Source: Actinidia chinensis
Lineage: Eukaryota; Streptophyta; Magnoliopsida; Ericales; Actinidiaceae
Reading direction: 5' to 3'
Assembly (NCBI GenBank): GCA_009663005.1
Contig: CM018908.1
Span: 4,172,937-4,182,936 of the forward strand
Length of the DNA stretch: 10,000 nt
Part shown: positions 7,143 through 10,000 of the stretch, one piece after another
How positions within the stretch are numbered: position 1 is the stretch's first letter
Layout of the letters: each line of letters starts with the position of its first letter
The notes under the pieces: generated by a model
The model's database searches: none
What the model was told of the DNA's origin: nothing
Seen by the model: the letters and a program-made list of their open reading frames with translations, nothing else
Translations under genes and position numbers: made by a program

Positions 7143-7920
7143 GGTTCTCTAATTGTAAATTGAAAACAATTATTTGAATTACCCATTTTACCCTTATGCT
7201 ACGATGAATTGTGACACATTTTAAAAAAAAAAATCTAACCAAAAAAAAGTTTAGAAATACATATAGTATTGCCAGTATATAATAAGTAGATTGTCTTGTG
7301 AAGGATTCAAAACTTTTACAGCAAAATGCCATGGATCTCCTATGGGTTTGTGATCGCATAGAAGTGTAATCCAAGGAGAAATAGATTAGGTCCATGGAGA
7401 GAGAAGGAATATTGTATCGTAGAGCAATGGAGGAATATTAAACACACAGAAATAAATTGGGGCAGACCGAGAGAGAGCTGAATGAGGGCAAATATGTCAG
7501 CACAACATCAATAAAATAGTAGAGTCCACCAAAGTCAAAGCTTTGGGCCCAATTCATAATGGGGCATCTAAAAATAATTTTAAAAATAATTTTTTAGAAA
7601 ATTGTCTTTTAATTTTTGAATTATGAATTTTTTTTATATATTTATATAAATTAAGCACTATTAACCAAATTTACTTTGAGCACCATAAATTTAAGGACCG
7701 GTCCTGAGTTGGACAATAAAATTTATAGTCTTGGCATTAGGGGCTCCCATCCAGAGAATAAAGAGAAAGGAAAATACAGTGCCACGCACCTAACCCTCTA
7801 CTGCTGGTCTAACGTCGCGCTCTCTGCACACTCGAGTCCAACTGTGGTTGCCCTCTCCTGTTCCTACGATTTTGGAACTTTAGGCTGGAGGATGCCCTTC
7901 TGTTCCTTCGATTAAGAACT
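7143..7920. other. Gene-free spacer between foldback element and MITE copy B
   Basis: The first part is AT-rich. From about 7740 to 7920 it is less AT-rich, with an open plus-strand frame (7676-7915) that has no recognisable domain and no good start context. A 12-base perfect palindrome (AGGACCGGTCCT) is at 7694-7705. Near the right edge, a 25-base phrase CTGTTCCT(A/T)CGATT...GAACTTTAG occurs at 7858-7883 and again at 7900-7924, ending at the MITE insertion point. The minus-strand frame at 7078-7395 runs out of the foldback arm and is rejected. Confidence 0.55.
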
Positions 7921-7923
7921 TTA

Positions 7924-8444
7924 GGGGGAGTTTGGAGATAGCATTAAAGAATAAGTTTTAGAGGGGATTTAATTTGGAACGAGACTAATTTTAATTTGTT
8001 TGAATAATTTTTTAGAATGGGTGGGATAAGAAAGAAAATAATAAAGAGAAACAAAATATAAAATATATAAATATAATATATATCTATATATATATATATA
8101 TATGATATATATATATATTATGTAAGAATATCTTTAGGTGAATTGATGAGTTGATTTGCACTCTTACTTTGAAGTGCCAGAAATCAAAAACAGAGTGCAG
8201 AAAGTACTTTTATATATAATTAGATATTATATATGTTATATATATATTTTCTTCTTTATCCCCCACTCTTATCCTCCCGGATAACTTTTAACTAGAGTGA
8301 GGGTCACCCATAAATTATCCGCATCTATCCTCCTCCTGAGGAAAAAAGTTATCTGGGCGCATTTTACCATCCAAACACCGGATAAAAAAAGTTATCCGGG
8401 AGAAAAAAATTATTTGCCCCCTTATCCTCTAGCCAAACAGTCCC
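7924..8444 (+). mobile_element. Tourist-like MITE, copy B
   Basis: A 521-bp non-autonomous element bounded by TTA on both sides (7921-7923 and 8445-8447). The left end GGGGGAGTTTGG and the right end CCAAACAGTCCC are inverted repeats. It shares with copies A, C and D the left block (TTTTAGA(A/G)GGGATTTAATTT..., GTTTGAATAATTTTTTAGAATGGGTGG), the GAGAAACAAAAT segment, the block GGATAACTTTTAACTAGAGTGAGGG from 8279, and the duplicated right end (CCAAAC at 8371 and 8433). It contains five TTATCC and three GGATAA hexamers. It is longer than its relatives because its TA-rich centre carries about 90 additional bases (8119-8210). No coding capacity. Confidence 0.85.
8119..8210. other. Extra segment inside MITE copy B
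   Basis: A stretch of ordinary-complexity DNA (from about ATGTAAGAATATC to AAAGTACTT) interrupts the TA-rich centre of copy B and has no counterpart in A, C or D. It contains an inverted pair TGCACTC (8157-8163) / GAGTGCA (8193-8199), plus a nested GCACT/AGTGC. It could be a small insertion in B, or ancestral sequence lost in the other copies. Confidence 0.6.
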
Positions 8445-8447
8445 TTA

Positions 8448-8903
8448 GGTGAAACTTCTCTTTGATACTTGCACCTAGCAGGCTTGGACTTGCCCATATC
8501 TCGTAATTTCACTCGCATTTAATATGTTCCTGCGGTTAGCCTTGATTTAAGGAAGGTATGTGCGATCAAAAAGTCTAATGATCTGTGGATGTTTTACCGT
8601 GGAAGTTTACCCCCAACGCGGATATACGGAAGTCTATTCCACGCACGACACCAGTGGTCCAAAAACCCCAAACGAGACGTGCAGTAGGCGGGGATTTAAT
8701 AACTAAAATTGCATTGATTTTGTGAAAAATCACGTATTCATAAAAAAATATTTTAAAACCTAAGTAATAAAATCTGTAAAAACTATTTTATTAGTGTTAG
8801 CAAAACGAAAAAGAAATATAAGTGATTCTATTTGACCGAAAAGGAATCTTCTAAACCAAAACAATAAGTCTTCTTACGTTGTATCCCTTAACCTTATTTA
8901 CCA
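8448..8903. other. Gene-free spacer between MITEs B and D
   Basis: Mixed-composition DNA with a GC-richer part at about 8580-8695 and an A-rich part at 8700-8870. It has no open frame of note, no recognised RNA gene and no defined repeat. It is probably the unique host sequence into which the flanking MITEs inserted. Confidence 0.5.
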
Positions 8904-8906
8904 CTA

Positions 8907-9586
8907 GGGCCCGTTGGCTGGAGGAAGGAAGGGGAAACTTTTAGAAGGAGGATAAGTTTTGAGGGCGATTAACTTTAACTTAGGGTTTCGTTGGCGGAGG
9001 ATAGAGAAGGGGGATAAATTTTAGAGGGGGATAAATTTTAACTTGTTTGGATACTTTTTAGAATCGGTGGTAAGGGGGAGGAGGATTAAGAAAGAAAAAT
9101 AATAGGGAGAAACAAAATATACAATATTTAGATATTAAAAAATATATATTTTATTTATATATATAAATAGTATATAAAAAAATATACATTTTATTTCTCT
9201 TTTATTATATATTTTTTTCTGATTCCCCACCTCTACCCCTCGGATAACTGTAGTTAGGGGTCTAAGCCACCCAAAAAGATTATTCACCTCTATCACCTAC
9301 TTCGGCATAACTTATCCGGGGGGCATAAATATCCGCCCCCATATCCGGTAGCCAAACGACCCAGGAAAAAAATTATCCGGGGGGAAAATTAGTCCCCCGC
9401 CGAATCGGTAGCCAAACGGCCCACCTTATGGGAATACTTTTTAGGAATGGGGGGAATAAGGTGTAAGATAAGGAGTAAAATATATAGAGAGAAACAAAAT
9501 GTTAAATATCTTGATATGAAAAATATAGATTTTATTTTTGGGATATATATATAAAAGTATGACCATGTTGAGTTCTCGGATATTAT

Positions 9587-9636
<50 letters not shown>

Positions 9637-9784
9637 TATAGGCCACCTAAAAATTATCAGCCTTATCCACCTGCTGGGGAAAAGTTATTCGTGCTCTATC
9701 TCCGCCAGCCAAAACGGTCGGGGGAAACAAATTATCCGAGGAGAAAAAGTATCCCCCCCTCCTAATTCCACCAGCAACATGCCC
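8907..9784 (+). mobile_element. Tourist-like MITE, copy D (outer, interrupted by copy C)
   Basis: Copy D consists of 8907-8982 and 9429-9784, about 432 bp when the insert is ignored. The left end is GGGCCCGTTGGCTGG. The right end CCAGCAACATGCCC (9771-9784) is its imperfect inverse and is followed by TTA (9785-9787); the left flank is CTA (8904-8906), one mismatch from TTA. The two halves join in phase with the family: AACTTTAACTTA before the insert and TGGGAATACTTTTTAGG after it correspond to the uninterrupted AACTTGTTTGGATACTTTTTAGA text in copy C. The right half holds the ATATCTTGATAT palindrome (about 9508-9519), the conserved GGATAACTTTTAGTTAGGG block from 9618 and an internal terminal copy (CCAGCCAAAAC, 9706-9716). 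Confidence 0.8.
8983..9425 (+). mobile_element. Tourist-like MITE, copy C (inserted in copy D)
   Basis: A 443-bp element lying inside copy D between two TTA trinucleotides (8980-8982 and 9426-9428), as expected for the family's 3-bp target duplication. Its left end is GGGTTTCGTTGGCGG. Its right end reads GCCAAACGGCCC (9411-9422) followed by three bases (ACC) before TTA, so the last bases are either part of the end or a small untidy addition. An internal terminal copy GCCAAACGACCC lies exactly 60 bp upstream (9351-9362). The conserved GGATAACTGTAGTTAGGGG block begins at 9242. No coding capacity. It has the same orientation as D and B. Confidence 0.75.
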
Positions 9785-9788
9785 TTAA

Positions 9789-9811
9789 GGGGGGGAAACC
9801 CCCCACCCCCC
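9789..9811. repeat. G7-AAA-C6 hairpin and C-tract next to copy D
   Basis: Seven G, three A and six C (9789-9804) form a perfect short hairpin, followed by A and six more C. It starts two bases after the target trinucleotide of copy D. Its role is unknown. Confidence 0.8.
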
Positions 9812-10000
9812 AAAAGTGCCTAAAGTCCAGAATCTAAGCTGTCTCTCCCGACCCACCACCAATTCTTGCTGGCATTGCCCGCCCCATCCTTCTCCACCAC
9901 CACCGTGACTAGTTGTCGACTTGCTCCAAGTGTTTCTAATGTAATGAAACCTTTAGAAAACCCAACTCTTCACACACAACCACACACCACAGAGGCTAGG
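9812..10000. other. CA/CT-rich unique sequence at the window edge
   Basis: After the transposon cluster the DNA becomes pyrimidine- and CA-rich with fewer A/T runs (TCCACCACCACCGTG near 9893, ACACACAACCACACACCACAG near 9971-9991). This resembles the leader of a plant transcript or the edge of a gene lying beyond the window. No start codon with a long frame follows, so no gene is called. Confidence 0.3.

Noticed and set aside
7078..7395. Minus-strand open frame of 105 codons
   Set aside because: Its C-terminal part is the foldback arm and its middle is an A-rich tract read as phenylalanine; no protein family is evident.
7676..7915. Plus-strand open frame of 79 codons
   Set aside because: It has a non-ATG start, no recognisable domain, and includes the palindrome and the duplicated phrase; probably chance in slightly GC-richer DNA.
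1..10000. CRISPR arrays, bacterial operons, phage or toxin-type systems
   Set aside because: No regularly spaced repeats, no ribosome binding sites with coding frames and no gene density; composition and element types point to a plant nuclear genome.

Overview
This window looks like gene-free nuclear DNA from a higher eukaryote, most likely a flowering plant. It is strongly AT-rich and full of homopolymer runs and a TA microsatellite. No reading frame I examined shows a recognisable protein, and the longest are random frames inside repeats. The identifiable content is transposable-element debris of plant type: short non-autonomous DNA elements flanked by TTA/TAA (Tourist/PIF-Harbinger style), one Ac/Ds-type (hAT) remnant, a GC-rich foldback element and a probable solo LTR. 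The species cannot be told from the sequence.

Layout. 1-538: unassigned DNA with two small perfect or near-perfect hairpins. 539-901: hAT-like remnant with GGGATGGC-type ends. 902-2122: AT-rich spacer holding a 22-bp tandem duplication and a C15 tract. 2123-2577: MITE copy A (minus orientation) with TAA on both sides. 2674-3603: a 930-bp element with TCTCCAATGG-type subterminal repeats, a long internal foldback and a decayed fragment that may be the tail of a Harbinger transposase. 3792-4475: a compositionally distinct, GC-richer block that resembles a solo LTR. 4476-5851: unassigned DNA. 5855-6181: a weaker TAA-flanked candidate element. 6357-6389: TA microsatellite. 6931-7142: foldback element with stacked palindromes. 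7921-8447: MITE copy B. 8904-9787: MITE copy D with copy C inserted inside it. 9788-10000: non-repetitive, CA/CT-rich DNA that could lead into a gene beyond the window.

The best-supported result is a family of four related MITEs (A, B, C, D), each about 430-520 bp. They share GGGCCCGTTTGGC-like inverted ends, a TTA target, a conserved GGATAACTTTTAGTTAGGG block, repeated GGATAA/TTATCC motifs and a second, internal copy of the terminal sequence 60-69 bp inside the right end. Copy C sits within copy D at a TTA that is repeated on both sides. Taking C out restores a continuous D that matches the other copies. This self-insertion is the clearest piece of structure in the window. I found no protein-coding gene, CRISPR array, rRNA or tRNA that I can defend.
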